Notes: a model not told the origin generated them from the letters alone. Shown: positions 46,255-55,323, numbered from the stretch's first letter. The stretch is DNA of 64,000 nt from Clostridiales bacterium (GCA_015056485.1 SVGD01000001.1:195094-259093), one strand, 5' to 3'. Numbers and translations: made by a program.

Positions 46255-47286
46255 TTATCTTCTTTTACGTGCATTTATTAAAACTGCCTTTAAATTTTCT
46301 AAATCTTCTAATGTTTTTCCAGTTCCCTTAACAACACATTCTAATGGATTTTCAGCTATATATACTGGCATTCCTGTTCTTTGACTAAGTAGCTTGTCAA
46401 TATTTTTTATCAATGCTCCTCCACCTGCTAAAACAATTCCCTTTTCTACAATGTCTGAAGCAAGTTCTGGTGGAGTTTTCTCTAAAGTTATTTTTACTAT
46501 ATCAATTATTTCATTTACAGAATCCCTAATAGCTTCTTCTACTTGAGCTGAAGTTATTACAACATTTCTTGGTAATCCATTAGTTAAATCTCTACCTTTT
46601 ACTTCCATAGACATTTCTGTCATTAAAGGTAATGCACAACCAATTTCTTTTTTTATTTCTTCAGCTGTTGTTTCACCAATAGCCAGTCCCATTTCTCTTT
46701 TTATATAATTTATTATATCTTCGTCTAATTCGTCACCTGCTGTTCTTAAAGAATTACTTACAACAATTCCACCTAAAGAAATAACAGCAACCTCTGTTGT
46801 TCCTCCACCAATATCAACTATAATATTACCCGTAGGTTCTGCTACATCTAAATTAGCTCCAATTGCAGCCGCCATTGGTTCTTCAATTAAATACACTTCC
46901 TTTGCACCAGCTCTTAAAACAGATTCTTCAACTGCTCTTTCCTCAACTTCTGTAATTCCTGATGGAACACCTACTACTACCCTTGGTCTTCCTGCATTAT
47001 ATCTTTGGCATACTTTAGAAACTATGTTTTTAAGCATAAGTTGTGTTGCGGTAAAATCTGCAATAACTCCATCCTTTAATGGCCTTACTGCTTTTATTTG
47101 TTCAGGAGTTCTCCCAAGCATCTCTTTTGCTTCAAACCCTGTAGCAAGTATAGCTCCATTTCTTCTATCAATTGCAACCACTGAAGGTTCTTTTAATATA
47201 ACTCCTTTTCCTTTTAATGTTACTAAAGTATTTGCAGTACCTAAATCAATTCCTATGTCTTTTCCTTTTAGATTAAAAAATTTCAT
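46255..47286 (-). CDS. mreB: Rod shape-determining protein MreB
   Basis: A 343-residue bacterial actin. Phosphate loops are GIDLGTANTLV (13-23) and VDIGGGTTEVAV, with the adenosine motif VLAGGGALIKNI. It organises rod-shape wall synthesis at the membrane. Its ATG overlaps the radC stop by four bases, so radC-mreB-mreC is one operon driven from 48036-48064. Confidence 0.96.
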   Translation of the reverse strand: MKFFNLKGKDIGIDLGTANTLVTLKGKGVILKEPSVVAIDRRNGAILATGFEAKEMLGRTPEQIKAVRPLKDGVIADFTATQLMLKNIVSKVCQRYNAGRPRVVVGVPSGITEVEERAVEESVLRAGAKEVYLIEEPMAAAIGANLDVAEPTGNIIVDIGGGTTEVAVISLGGIVVSNSLRTAGDELDEDIINYIKREMGLAIGETTAEEIKKEIGCALPLMTEMSMEVKGRDLTNGLPRNVVITSAQVEEAIRDSVNEIIDIVKITLEKTPPELASDIVEKGIVLAGGGALIKNIDKLLSQRTGMPVYIAENPLECVVKGTGKTLEDLENLKAVLINARKRR

Positions 47287-47987
47287 CTTTCTTCACCTTT
47301 CTTATTTGTTAATATACTTTCAAATGTTCCATCACCTATTACTATATGGTCTAAAAGTTCAATTCCCATAATACTTGCTGCCTCATATACTCTATCCGTT
47401 ACTAAAAAATCTCCTTCACTTGGAGTTGAATCTCCACTTGGATGATTATGAACAAGAATTATCTTTGGTGCCTGCATTTTTATAGCTTCAGTCAAAACTT
47501 CCTTTGGCTCTATGCATGCAAAATTACTACCTCCTAAGGATACGTTTATTACTCTTTGCACAACATTTTTATTGTTTAATATAATAACTTTAGCTAATTC
47601 TCTTTTTTCATATCGTAGTTCTTCCATTAAAAAATTTGCTACGTCAATAGAATTGCATATCTTTATTTTTGTTTTATTTATTGGAGTGGAAATTCTTTTT
47701 GTTAATTCACCTATTGCTTTTAATTGTATCGCTTTAACTCTTCCTATTCCTTTGATTTTCATAAATTCTTCTATTGAAAGTTCTTGCAAAAATCTTAAAT
47801 TTTTCTTATCTATATTCTCATTTATATTTAATATTCTTTGAGCTACTGATATAGACGTTTCTTCTTTCGTTCCAGTTTTTATTATTATTGCCAATAATTC
47901 AGCATTTGATAAGTTCTCTGGACCATACATTTCCATTTTTTCATATGGTCTTTCAGATAATGGGAGTTCTTTTATTTTTATAGACAT
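47283..47987 (-). CDS. radC: RadC-family JAB domain protein
   Basis: A 234-residue protein with an N-terminal HhH domain (FMKIKGIGRVKAIQLKAIGEL) and a C-terminal JAMM/MPN domain with HNHPSGDSTPSEGDFLVTDRV (HxHPSGxxxPSxxD). The historic DNA-repair role is doubtful. The radC-mreB order is common in Firmicutes and Proteobacteria. ATG 47987 follows AAAGGATG. Confidence 0.94.
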   Translation of the reverse strand: MSIKIKELPLSERPYEKMEMYGPENLSNAELLAIIIKTGTKEETSISVAQRILNINENIDKKNLRFLQELSIEEFMKIKGIGRVKAIQLKAIGELTKRISTPINKTKIKICNSIDVANFLMEELRYEKRELAKVIILNNKNVVQRVINVSLGGSNFACIEPKEVLTEAIKMQAPKIILVHNHPSGDSTPSEGDFLVTDRVYEAASIMGIELLDHIVIGDGTFESILTNKKGEER

Positions 47988-48035
47988 ATTAAGTCATCCT
48001 TTCTAAATAAAAATACCCCCTATATAATTTTTCTC

Positions 48036-48064
48036 ATTATATAAAAATTTTACTCAATTTTCAA
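48036..48064 (-). promoter_or_regulatory. Sigma-A promoter of radC-mreB-mreC
   Basis: On the minus strand TTGAAA (48064-48059) and TATAAT (48041-48036), 17 bases apart, about 49 bases before the radC ATG. Confidence 0.75.
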
Positions 48065-48120
48065 GTAAAATCCTTTTATTTTTGTTATATTTGTGCTATA
48101 TTATTGAGGTTTGGTTGTAA

Positions 48121-48199
48121 TATGAATTGGAATTTGGTGTTTGGATATTTGTAGGGGTCGGTCTTGACCGACCCTGGGCAGCTCAAGAGCTGCCCCTAC
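48121..48199. repeat. Half unit of the GGTGTTTGGA family joined to a composite double-hairpin repeat
   Basis: ATGAATTGGAATTTGG then TGTTTGGATATTT runs straight into GTAGGGGTCGG (48150), two hairpins and CCCCTACA (48199). The second hairpin reads GGCAGCTCAAGAGCTGCC, with both arms changed together (G to C and C to G) relative to the copy at 54571. The 378-base gap between radC and mecA otherwise holds only the two promoters. Confidence 0.8.
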
Positions 48200-48300
48200 A
48201 ACGTTTGCAATCAAATCTTTTACACAAAATACAATTTCTATCACATTTTTATAAAATAATAATATAATATATATATATATAAATTACCATATTTTGATTA

Positions 48301-48329
48301 TTTAATTTTATTTAAAATGATGTTATAAT
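48301..48329 (+). promoter_or_regulatory. Promoter of mecA
   Basis: TTTAAT (48301-48306) and TATAAT (48324-48329), 17 bases apart, with extended TGT before the -10. GGGGG and ATG 48366 follow. Confidence 0.6.
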
Positions 48330-48365
48330 AAATTTACAGCATTTAACTAGGGGGTAGTTTTATTA

Positions 48366-48992
48366 ATGAAAATTGAAAAACTTACAGAAAATAAAATTAG
48401 ATTTATTTTAAATCTAAAAGATTTAGAGGAAAATAACATAGATTATCATTCCTTTATGGCTAATTCCATCGAAACACAAGATATATTTCTAGATATGCTG
48501 GATAAAGCGGAAAAAGAAATTGGTTTTAGTACAAAAAACTATAAACTTATGTTAGAAGTTATCGCAACATCTGATGGAAATTTTATTTTAACGGTTACTA
48601 GACTTTCTCCAGAAGTAGAAAAAAACAATACAAAAAAAGTCAAAATTAAAAGAAAATTAAATAATCCCATCAAACCACTTGCTATATATAAATTTGATTC
48701 TTTCGATTGTTTTTGTGATTTTTGCACATACCTAAAAACCAGTCCTTTAAAAAATTTAATACCAAAATTGAAAAAATCTAAACTATATAAATATAAAAAT
48801 TGTTATTATTTAGTTCTACAAAATATTAGCTTTAGTTTAGAAAATCTAAAATCTTTACATATAATGATAACAGAATTTGCATTTTTTGAAAATAATACTG
48901 ATTTGTTTGAAAGAAAATTAATTGAATATGGGAAAACAATTATAAAAAATGATGCAATTAGCACTTGTTCAAAATATTTTGCATCAAAATAA
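48366..48992 (+). CDS. mecA: Adaptor protein MecA-like
   Basis: A 208-residue adaptor of the MecA/YpbH family, which delivers proteins to ClpC for degradation and in Bacillus blocks competence by targeting ComK. The N-terminal substrate domain (MKIEKLTENKIRFIL) and the C-terminal ClpC-binding half (FDSFDCFCDFCTYL ... SKLYKYKNCYYLVL) are in normal order, split by a basic linker. Family members share little identity, so the call rests on layout and these segments. Confidence 0.85.
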   Translation: MKIEKLTENKIRFILNLKDLEENNIDYHSFMANSIETQDIFLDMLDKAEKEIGFSTKNYKLMLEVIATSDGNFILTVTRLSPEVEKNNTKKVKIKRKLNNPIKPLAIYKFDSFDCFCDFCTYLKTSPLKNLIPKLKKSKLYKYKNCYYLVLQNISFSLENLKSLHIMITEFAFFENNTDLFERKLIEYGKTIIKNDAISTCSKYFASK

Positions 48993-49001
48993 CAATAAAA
49001 A

Positions 49002-49035
49002 GAATCCTTCTTTAAGATTGAAGGATTCCTTTTTT
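49002..49035. terminator. Two-way terminator between mecA and the Ig-like gene
   Basis: GAATCCTTC (49002-49010) pairs with GAAGGATTC (49020-49028) with A/T runs outside, between convergent stops. Confidence 0.85.
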
Positions 49036-49049
49036 AATATATTTATATT

Positions 49050-50249
49050 TTATTTACAAGCTGTTGATAAACTTTCTAATAAACTTGTAAGAATTTTTGT
49101 AATCAATTCTGTCATAAGATTTAATGCTTCTGTCAACTCTTCTGAATTAATTGTCTCATTTTTATCTGTAGTTGTATTTTCTTTTTTATCTGTATCTGTA
49201 GCATTGTTATTATCAACTTCTTCTACTTTTGAGAAATAACTCATTGCTCCTGTTGATGTATTATACCATTTTATATATCCAACTTCTTTTCCATTTTGAC
49301 TTAATTTAACGAAATTTCCGTTTATATCTTCTACTTTGTATTTTAAGCCTTTACTTGATTGAATATATGTTTTTATAGTTTTACAATTACTGTCACTATA
49401 TACATTCCATGAATTACCTTTCGCCATTTTTATAACATCGTCTTTTTTAACTTCTTTTCCATCTGAATATTGTGGTGCAGTAGTTGTTGTACTTGTGCTA
49501 GGTTTTGTTGTAGATGATGGGTTATTGTTAGGTATATTTGGCTTGTTATTATTTGATTGATTGTTTTCTTTTTTATCGTCATCTGCCTTGTTGTCATCAT
49601 TTTGTTTAGGAGGATTTACATGTATTTTTATCCCCTCTCCTTTCTTTGTTGCAATTCCTTTATATGTTACTTTAATTTCATAATCTCCCGCTGTTTTTGG
49701 AGCAACTGAAGGTTCTAATACTAATGCATTAAATTCATCTTTACTAAGAAGTTTAGTAGTGCCATCATTCATTGTTACATTAAGTCTCATTCCATCTAAT
49801 GAAAATTTTTCTCCTGGACTATATACATTTTTCATAGGATTTCCAAGTACTTTTATTGCTTCAGGTTTAACTGATTCTACATTTACAACATATATTATTT
49901 CAGTTTCTCCTTCCCAGAAACTTGGGCAGTATTTAACTTGAATTTTACATTGTCCTTCTTTTAATGCTTTAAATTTTAATGATACTTTTCCCTCGTTCAT
50001 ACCTTTAAGGTTATTTCCAGTTTCCTCTATATCAACAATAGTTCTATCTCCATCAAGATAATTAATACCGTTATATGAACCCCATTCAGTTTTAAGTGGT
50101 GTTTTTGTTACACTTTTACCTACAATTAAGTTTATCGTTTCTTCTGCAGCATTTACCATTGATAATGCACTAATTACTCCTATAAAAATTAATGTTAATA
50201 TGAATATTTTAGATATGTTACTTTTACCTTTTACTAAAATATTTTCCAT
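49050..50249 (-). CDS. Secreted protein with bacterial Ig-like domain and SH3-like region
   Basis: A 399-residue exported protein. The signal peptide covers about residues 12-33 (cleavage near VNAAEE). A first beta domain (35-130), then a group-3 Ig-like domain (about 133-215: YSPGEKFSLDGMRLNVTMNDGTTKLL), a Pro/Asn/Thr-rich linker and a C-terminal SH3-like segment. No wall sorting motif. ATG 50249 follows AGGAGG. A perfect consensus promoter suggests high expression. Confidence 0.8.
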   Translation of the reverse strand: MENILVKGKSNISKIFILTLIFIGVISALSMVNAAEETINLIVGKSVTKTPLKTEWGSYNGINYLDGDRTIVDIEETGNNLKGMNEGKVSLKFKALKEGQCKIQVKYCPSFWEGETEIIYVVNVESVKPEAIKVLGNPMKNVYSPGEKFSLDGMRLNVTMNDGTTKLLSKDEFNALVLEPSVAPKTAGDYEIKVTYKGIATKKGEGIKIHVNPPKQNDDNKADDDKKENNQSNNNKPNIPNNNPSSTTKPSTSTTTTAPQYSDGKEVKKDDVIKMAKGNSWNVYSDSNCKTIKTYIQSSKGLKYKVEDINGNFVKLSQNGKEVGYIKWYNTSTGAMSYFSKVEEVDNNNATDTDKKENTTTDKNETINSEELTEALNLMTELITKILTSLLESLSTACK

Positions 50250-50302
50250 ATACATTCCTCCTTTTATTTTTTCACGTTATTTTTATTCGTAAATTTTACA
50301 AC

Positions 50303-50331
50303 ATTATAACATACTTATAAGTTTATGTCAA
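50303..50331 (-). promoter_or_regulatory. Consensus sigma-A promoter of the Ig-like gene
   Basis: On the minus strand TTGACA (50331-50326), 17 bases, TATAAT (50308-50303) with extended TGT. Both boxes match consensus fully, the strongest promoter in the window. Confidence 0.85.
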
Positions 50332-50367
50332 CCTCTTTTTGAAACTTTAAATATAAAATAAGAAAAA

Positions 50368-50456
50368 GTGGCTTTGCCACGTTGTCCAGAACGCTATGTG
50401 TTCGGACTTTATTCGGAAAATTTTCTTGTTATTTTAGAAAGTTCTGACGAACTTTC
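50368..50456. repeat. Two small hairpins of terminator-associated repeat type
   Basis: GTGGC-TTT-GCCAC (50368-50380) and GAAAGTTC-TGAC-GAACTTTC (50437-50456) flank a unique stretch. The second is followed by CTACATAATAAAAAA, similar to segments at 38769 and 62087. Confidence 0.55.
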
Positions 50457-50473
50457 CTACATAATAAAAAAGC

Positions 50474-50487
50474 ACCCTATCTAGGGT
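50474..50487 (-). terminator. Terminator of the M23 peptidase gene
   Basis: ACCCTA/TAGGGT stem with a two-base centre, extended by flanking pairs, with TTTTTTATTATG on the minus strand, 14 bases after the stop. Confidence 0.6.
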
Positions 50488-50500
50488 ACTTTTCTTTAGT

Positions 50501-51487
50501 TTAATATATATAATATTCTGGATTTAATGCTGAACCATTACTTCTTATTTCCAAATGTAAATGTGGTCCTGTTGAATTTCCTGTAGACCCCATTGTTCCA
50601 ATTAACTCTCCAATTCCAACATATTGTCCTTCTGTTACATATATATTACTCATATGTGCATATAATGTTTCAACACCATTACCATGAGAAATCTTTACGC
50701 AATTTCCATAACTAACATTCGAATAATTTACATATGAAACTGTTCCACTTGCTGCAGCTCGAATTGGTGTTCCTGTCGGTCCACATATATCTAAACCTGT
50801 ATGTGTACCTCTACTTCTAAGTCCAAATCTCGAACTAATAGTTCCAGATGTTGGATTAGTAAATGCTATACCTAAATCTGGTGCACTATATGCAATTGTA
50901 GCACTGCCAGCTGATTTTCCTGTTCCATAAACTGTTTGTTTTTTCTTATATAATGCAGTAACAACCTTATCTTGTTCTGTAAAGTCTTTTAGTTCTGTTG
51001 AATGTACTTGTGTATATGCTATATCATCTATATTGCTGCTCTTTTTTTCTTTTAATTTATCTATAATGCTTTCTGCTTCCTCTTTTTTAGATACATAATA
51101 TTTTTCTTCATCATCTAAAACAATAGCATAATATTCATAATAAGTAGTTCCCTGACTTTTTATTTTATTAAAAATTTCATCTTCATTAGTTTCTACTTCT
51201 TTTTTTAATAAGCAAAGAGAATATTCAGGTAAAACATCTATATCAACAAAAGCTGTATTATCATTATCTCCATTATCTAAATATTCATTTATTCTTTTTT
51301 GCAATTTACTTTTATTTGTAGTATATCCAACAAATTCTCCATTTAAAGTTACAGAATATGTTGGTTTATAAACTAATGATATTAATCCTGCAATTATTAA
51401 TAATCCTATCGCTAATAGTAAAACTATTTTTACTAAATTTCTAACTTGTATAAAAACATTTTTCTTACTTTTTAAAATAATAAACAC
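50501..51487 (-). CDS. Membrane-anchored M23 peptidase
   Basis: A protein of about 328 residues: membrane span (about 18-42), a long linker with helical and beta parts (50-200) and a C-terminal M23 domain (about 215-325). Zinc and catalytic motifs HTGLDICG, LYAHM and GPHLHLEI are intact, so endopeptidase activity on wall cross-bridges is likely. The start is unclear: AGGAG directly overlaps the GTG at 51487, so initiation may be at a nearby ATT. It is transcribed alone, downstream of the competence block. Confidence 0.87.
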   Translation of the reverse strand: MFIILKSKKNVFIQVRNLVKIVLLLAIGLLIIAGLISLVYKPTYSVTLNGEFVGYTTNKSKLQKRINEYLDNGDNDNTAFVDIDVLPEYSLCLLKKEVETNEDEIFNKIKSQGTTYYEYYAIVLDDEEKYYVSKKEEAESIIDKLKEKKSSNIDDIAYTQVHSTELKDFTEQDKVVTALYKKKQTVYGTGKSAGSATIAYSAPDLGIAFTNPTSGTISSRFGLRSRGTHTGLDICGPTGTPIRAAASGTVSYVNYSNVSYGNCVKISHGNGVETLYAHMSNIYVTEGQYVGIGELIGTMGSTGNSTGPHLHLEIRSNGSALNPEYYIY

Positions 51488-51646
51488 TCCTATTCTTTAT
51501 TTCCCTAAATCTTATGTATTATACTGCTAAAAAATTTTTTTGGCAAATTTTATCAATCTTGTTATCATAGGATTACTTAACTTCAATTGTCTTCACCTCT
51601 TTTTTTCTCGTTTTTTCTTTCTGATACTCGTTTTTTCTCCCACATC

Positions 51647-51997
51647 TTATATTTGCTTTATGTGTTTTATTGTGTATTTATCCCCTTGAAAAAGCACTTC
51701 TATTACATCCAATCTTATAAAATCATTATACAAATTATTTTTGTAAATATAATATTCCGTAGCTCTTTTAAAGTGTTTTTCTTTTTGTTTTGTAACTGCT
51801 TCTGACGGCATTCCATAATTGGTATTATTTCTTGTTTTCACTTCTATAAAAACAATTTCCTTTTTATTTAATGCAATAATATCTATTTCTCCTTGATTGC
51901 AATAAAAATTTCTTTCTAAAATTTTATATTTATTTTTCTTTAAAAAATCCTCTGCAATGTCTTCACCTTTTTTTCCTATTATTTGATTTTTATGCAT
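51647..51997 (-). CDS. yraN: YraN-family nuclease-like protein (UPF0102)
   Basis: A 116-residue protein with the PD-(D/E)xK-like core: GKKGEDIAEDFLKK at the start, NQGEIDIIALNKKEIVFIEVKTR with the D-x-EVK motif. The role is unsettled, linked to DNA uptake or Holliday junction processing. It follows dprA after one base, and the order comM-dprA-yraN is conserved in many Firmicutes. Confidence 0.92.
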   Translation of the reverse strand: MHKNQIIGKKGEDIAEDFLKKNKYKILERNFYCNQGEIDIIALNKKEIVFIEVKTRNNTNYGMPSEAVTKQKEKHFKRATEYYIYKNNLYNDFIRLDVIEVLFQGDKYTIKHIKQI

Positions 51998-51998
51998 T

Positions 51999-52865
51999 TT
52001 ATTTTCTTATAAATTCCTTTCCAATTTTTTCTTCTATAACACCCTCTATTTCTAGCATTGTTAAAATTTGGTTAACCTTTGATATATTCATTTTACTTTT
52101 CTTACAAAGTTCATTTATATTGATTGGCTCATTCGAAATCAGATTATATATTGGTAAGTATTCTTCTTTTATTTCAATTTTCTTATCTTCAATAATTAAA
52201 TCCTTTACTAATGCATTCTTAATATTATATTCTTCCAAAATATCATCTATACCTAATACTAACTTTGTACCTTTTTGGATTAATCTATTAGTTCCTAATC
52301 CGTGAATAGAATCTAAGTTACTTGGAACACAAAAAACATTTTTCCCTTGTTCTTTAGCAAGTCTTGCAGTTATTGTGCTTCCACTTTTACTTTTTGCCTC
52401 TACTATAAGTACTCCCATACTTATACCACTTACAATTCTATTTCTTTGGGGAAAATTTTTAGAATTTGGTTCTACATCAAAATCATATTCTGTAATTATA
52501 CAACCATTATTATTTAAAATTTTTTTATAAAGCTCCTCATTCTCCTCTGGAAATATATATTTAAAACCATGTCCTAAAACTGCAATTGTGCTTCCTATCC
52601 CTTCTAGAGCTCCTAAATGTGCTGCAGAGTCTATTCCCAAAGCTAATCCACTTACTATGGTAATATCATTTTGAGACAACTCTTTTGCAAATTGTTTTGC
52701 TACTTTAAATCCATAAGCCGTACAATTCCTGGACCCCACTATTGCTATACATTTATTATTTAATAATTTTTCATTTCCAATAACATGTAATTTTAAAGGT
52801 TTATTTTTTATTTTTAGTAATTCCTTTGGATAACATTGATGAGAAACATCTATTATTTGTTCCAT
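51999..52865 (-). CDS. dprA: DNA-processing protein DprA
   Basis: A 288-residue DNA-uptake protein that loads RecA on incoming single strands. The extended Rossmann domain shows IAIVGSRNCTAYG, SGLALGIDSAAHLGAL, FPQRNRIVSG and VEAKSKSGSTITARLA; a C-terminal winged-helix part follows. ATG 52865 has AGGAG five bases upstream and lies just after the comM stop (52874). Presence of DprA, ComM and MecA suggests natural competence or its remnants. Confidence 0.94.
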   Translation of the reverse strand: MEQIIDVSHQCYPKELLKIKNKPLKLHVIGNEKLLNNKCIAIVGSRNCTAYGFKVAKQFAKELSQNDITIVSGLALGIDSAAHLGALEGIGSTIAVLGHGFKYIFPEENEELYKKILNNNGCIITEYDFDVEPNSKNFPQRNRIVSGISMGVLIVEAKSKSGSTITARLAKEQGKNVFCVPSNLDSIHGLGTNRLIQKGTKLVLGIDDILEEYNIKNALVKDLIIEDKKIEIKEEYLPIYNLISNEPININELCKKSKMNISKVNQILTMLEIEGVIEEKIGKEFIRK

Positions 52866-52873
52866 ATATTCTC

Positions 52874-54411
52874 CTAATTTTTCCAATATTTCTTGTCTAA
52901 GCTTCTATACTGAATAGCTTCTGTTATGTGTTCTTCTAAAATATTTTCTTTTCCATCTAAATCAGCAATTGTTCTTGCTACTTTTAAAATTCTTCCATAC
53001 GCTCTTGCACTTAATCCAAGTTTTTCAAAAGCTATTTGCAATATTTTTTTACTATTTTCATTTAATTCACAGTATTTTTCTATGAGTTTAGGAGTTAATT
53101 CTGAATTTGAATAAATATTTTCATTTTGATATCTTTTTAGTTGTATTCTTCTTGCTTTATTAACTCTTTCCTTAATTTTTTCAGAATTTTCGATTTCATC
53201 ATCATCACTTAATTTCTGATACTTCACTGGTGAAACTTCAATTTGTATATCAATTCTATCTAATAATGGTCCACTTATTTTCCCCATATATTTAGTTATT
53301 GCTTGAGGCGAACAAGTACATTCTTTTTCTTTTGACCCATAAAAACCGCAAGGGCATGGATTCATGGATGCTACAAAAATAAAATCACATGGATATGTAA
53401 GTGTTGCATTTACTCTGCTTATTGTAACTAATCCATCTTCCAAAGGCCCTCTCATAACTTCTAAAGCATCTTTTTTAAACTCTGGTAATTCATCTAAAAA
53501 CAATACTCCATAATGAGCTAAACTAATTTCTCCTGGTTTGGGAATTCTGCCTCCTCCTACCAAAGAAGTTCCTGAAACTGTATGATGTGGTGACCTAAAT
53601 GGCCTCGTCGTTATAATCGGCTGATTCTTTGGTAATATTCCTGCAATACTATGTATTTTTGTTGTTTCAAGAGCTTCTTCAAAACTTAAATCTGGCAAAA
53701 TTGATGGAATCCTTCTTGCCATCATTGTTTTTCCGCGAACCGTGGATTTCCAATTAGCAAACAATTATGCCCTCCAGCAGCTACTACCTCTAAAGCTCTT
53801 TTTATATGTTCTTGTCCTTTTACCTCTGAAAAATCTAAATTATATTTATTTACTTCCTGAAAGAGTTTATCCAAATCAACATTTTCAGGTTCAATATCTA
53901 TTTTATTATTTAAATACTCTACCGTTTCTACTAAATTATCTACTCCTATTATTTTTAAGCCTTTTACAACCGCTGCCTCTTTGGCATTTTCTTTTGGAAC
54001 AATTACCTTTTTTATACCTAGTCTTTTTGCTTCTATACACATTGGTAAAATTCCATTTACTTTGTTTAGCTTGCCATCCAAAGATAATTCGCCAATAAAT
54101 GCAATATTGCTAATATCTTTTTTACAAATAACTTCTAAATCTATTAAAATGCCTATAGCTATTGGCAAATCAAATAATGACCCCTCTTTTCTTGTATTTG
54201 CAGGAGCCAAATTTATAATTATTTTTCTACTTAATAATTCATATCCGGAATTTTTAATAGCAGTTTTAACTCTTTCCTTTGCCTCTTTTACACTAATATC
54301 TGGCAAACCAACAATTTCCCAGCTTGGCATACCTGCAGAAACATCTACTTGTACATCAACTAGATATCCCTCTAGTCCATTTAGAGCCATACTTTTTACA
54401 ATTGATAACAT
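52874..54411 (-). CDS. comM: ComM/YifB-family AAA+ ATPase, two +1 shifts inside Walker A
   Basis: Reads as 511 residues, the family's usual length, if two bases are skipped. The frame from ATG 54411 runs through the Lon-like N-domain (LVDVQVDVSAGMPSWEIVGL) to GGHNCLLIGNP, then CGG (53740-53742) and a stop eight codons on. Skipping its C gives Gly-Ser, then a second CGG (53733-53735); skipping that C gives GKTMMARRIPSILPDLSF and the rest of the magnesium-chelatase-like ATPase (LFLDELPEF, SMNPCPCGFYG). The restored P-loop is GNPGSGKT. ComM is a branch-migration helicase in transformation. If CGG were simply Arg the protein would end before its ATPase. Confidence 0.8.
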
Positions 54412-54570
54412 ATTTAATTACCTCTTTTTTGGAAATTTCTAAGAATTTTTTGAAAAAAATTTATAAGATTTAATAAATTAATATAATTATATAGATATAG
54501 AATAACTTCGTCAAATACTTTCGTACTTCAAAATTCGACAAAAAGGATTATATATGGAAATTGAATATTC

Positions 54571-54620
54571 GTAGGGGTCGGTCTTGACCGACCCTGGGCA
54601 GGTCAAGACCTGCCCCTACA
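54571..54620. repeat. Composite double-hairpin repeat
   Basis: GTAGGGG, hairpin TCGGTCTTGACCGA, CCCTG, hairpin GGCAGGTCAAGACCTGCC, CCTACA. It is nearly identical to 27917 and lies after the CotF-like gene. The 226-base gap up to comM also has a CTTCGTCAAA/TTCGACAAA-like decayed palindrome near 54506-54545. Confidence 0.85.
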
Positions 54621-54637
54621 CCATCTTGAAAATTAAT

Positions 54638-54880
54638 TTACGAAATTTCATTTTTTATTTTATCAATTTCTCTTTGTTGTGCTTGTTCAGCTGGAATATA
54701 ATATCCTTTTGCCTGTGCCACCTTAAATAGTTCATATTGAAACGATTCATCGTTATTTCTTATTTGTTGAAAAGTTTGTCTTAATCCAGAGTTTTCTGTT
54801 TCATTAATAACTCCTTGATATGTTGTTAATCCAGCTTTTGCACTTTCTAGAATATCATTAACCATGTACTTTTCTTCCAT
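54638..54880 (-). CDS. CotF-like spore coat protein
   Basis: An 80-residue protein with the four-helix-like coat motif MVNDILESAKAGLTTYQGVI and RQTFQQIRNNDESFQYELFKVAQAKGYY, matching the CotF family of spore coat components. It follows a shorter relative after 13 bases. ATG 54880 has AAGGAGG upstream. Likely expressed late in the mother cell. Confidence 0.85.
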   Translation of the reverse strand: MEEKYMVNDILESAKAGLTTYQGVINETENSGLRQTFQQIRNNDESFQYELFKVAQAKGYYIPAEQAQQREIDKIKNEIS

Positions 54881-54893
54881 ATTTATTTCCTCC

Positions 54894-55079
54894 TTAATTT
54901 AAAAATGTTAATAATTTTTGTTTTGTATTTAGTGAATCTTGTGCAGCTTTTGTAAACATTTGCTTTATTTGTGGATCTACACATTGAGATGCATAAGTAT
55001 TTAATTTTTGGTATGAAGTATCATGTGTTCCTATTAAATGCTTTAAATTTTGTAATTCTACTTGTGTTAAACTTGCCAT
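54894..55079 (-). CDS. Small CotF-related protein
   Basis: A 61-residue helical protein (LTQVELQNLKHLIGTHDTSYQKLNTYASQ, DPQIKQMFTKAAQDSLNTKQKLL). The DTSYQKLNTYA and DPQIKQMF pattern is that of the first half of CotF-type coat proteins. ATG 55079 is favoured, with AAAGGA eight bases upstream; an ATG at 55088 is possible. The two-gene coat unit is common in Clostridia. Confidence 0.75.
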   Translation of the reverse strand: MASLTQVELQNLKHLIGTHDTSYQKLNTYASQCVDPQIKQMFTKAAQDSLNTKQKLLTFLN

Positions 55080-55151
55080 TTTCATCATCCTTTCATTTCA
55101 TAAATTTAACAATTATATTATTTGTGAATAAAAAAAATTTATACATAATTT

Positions 55152-55234
55152 TTTTGAATTTGGAGTTTAGAGTTTGGTCGTTGGTTGTATATAGAAAGCC
55201 TGCGAAGCGCGAGCGAACAAAGTTCGCCCCTACA
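55152..55234. repeat. Joined repeat: GAATTTGGAGTTT half unit plus GGCGAAC-type palindrome
   Basis: GAATTTGGAGTTTAGAGTTTGG then GTCGTTGG precede AAGCCTGCGAAGCGC, GCGAACAAAGTTCGC and CCCCTACA (55234). It is built like 48121 but with a different second part. It lies in the 391-base gap before pcrA, which has no gene. Confidence 0.65.
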
Positions 55235-55323
55235 AACCAATTAATCATCGGGCATTTAATTAAAACATGAAATTCACCATTTCGATTTACTGAAAAATGG
55301 AACATTTTTCGGTAAAAATTAAA

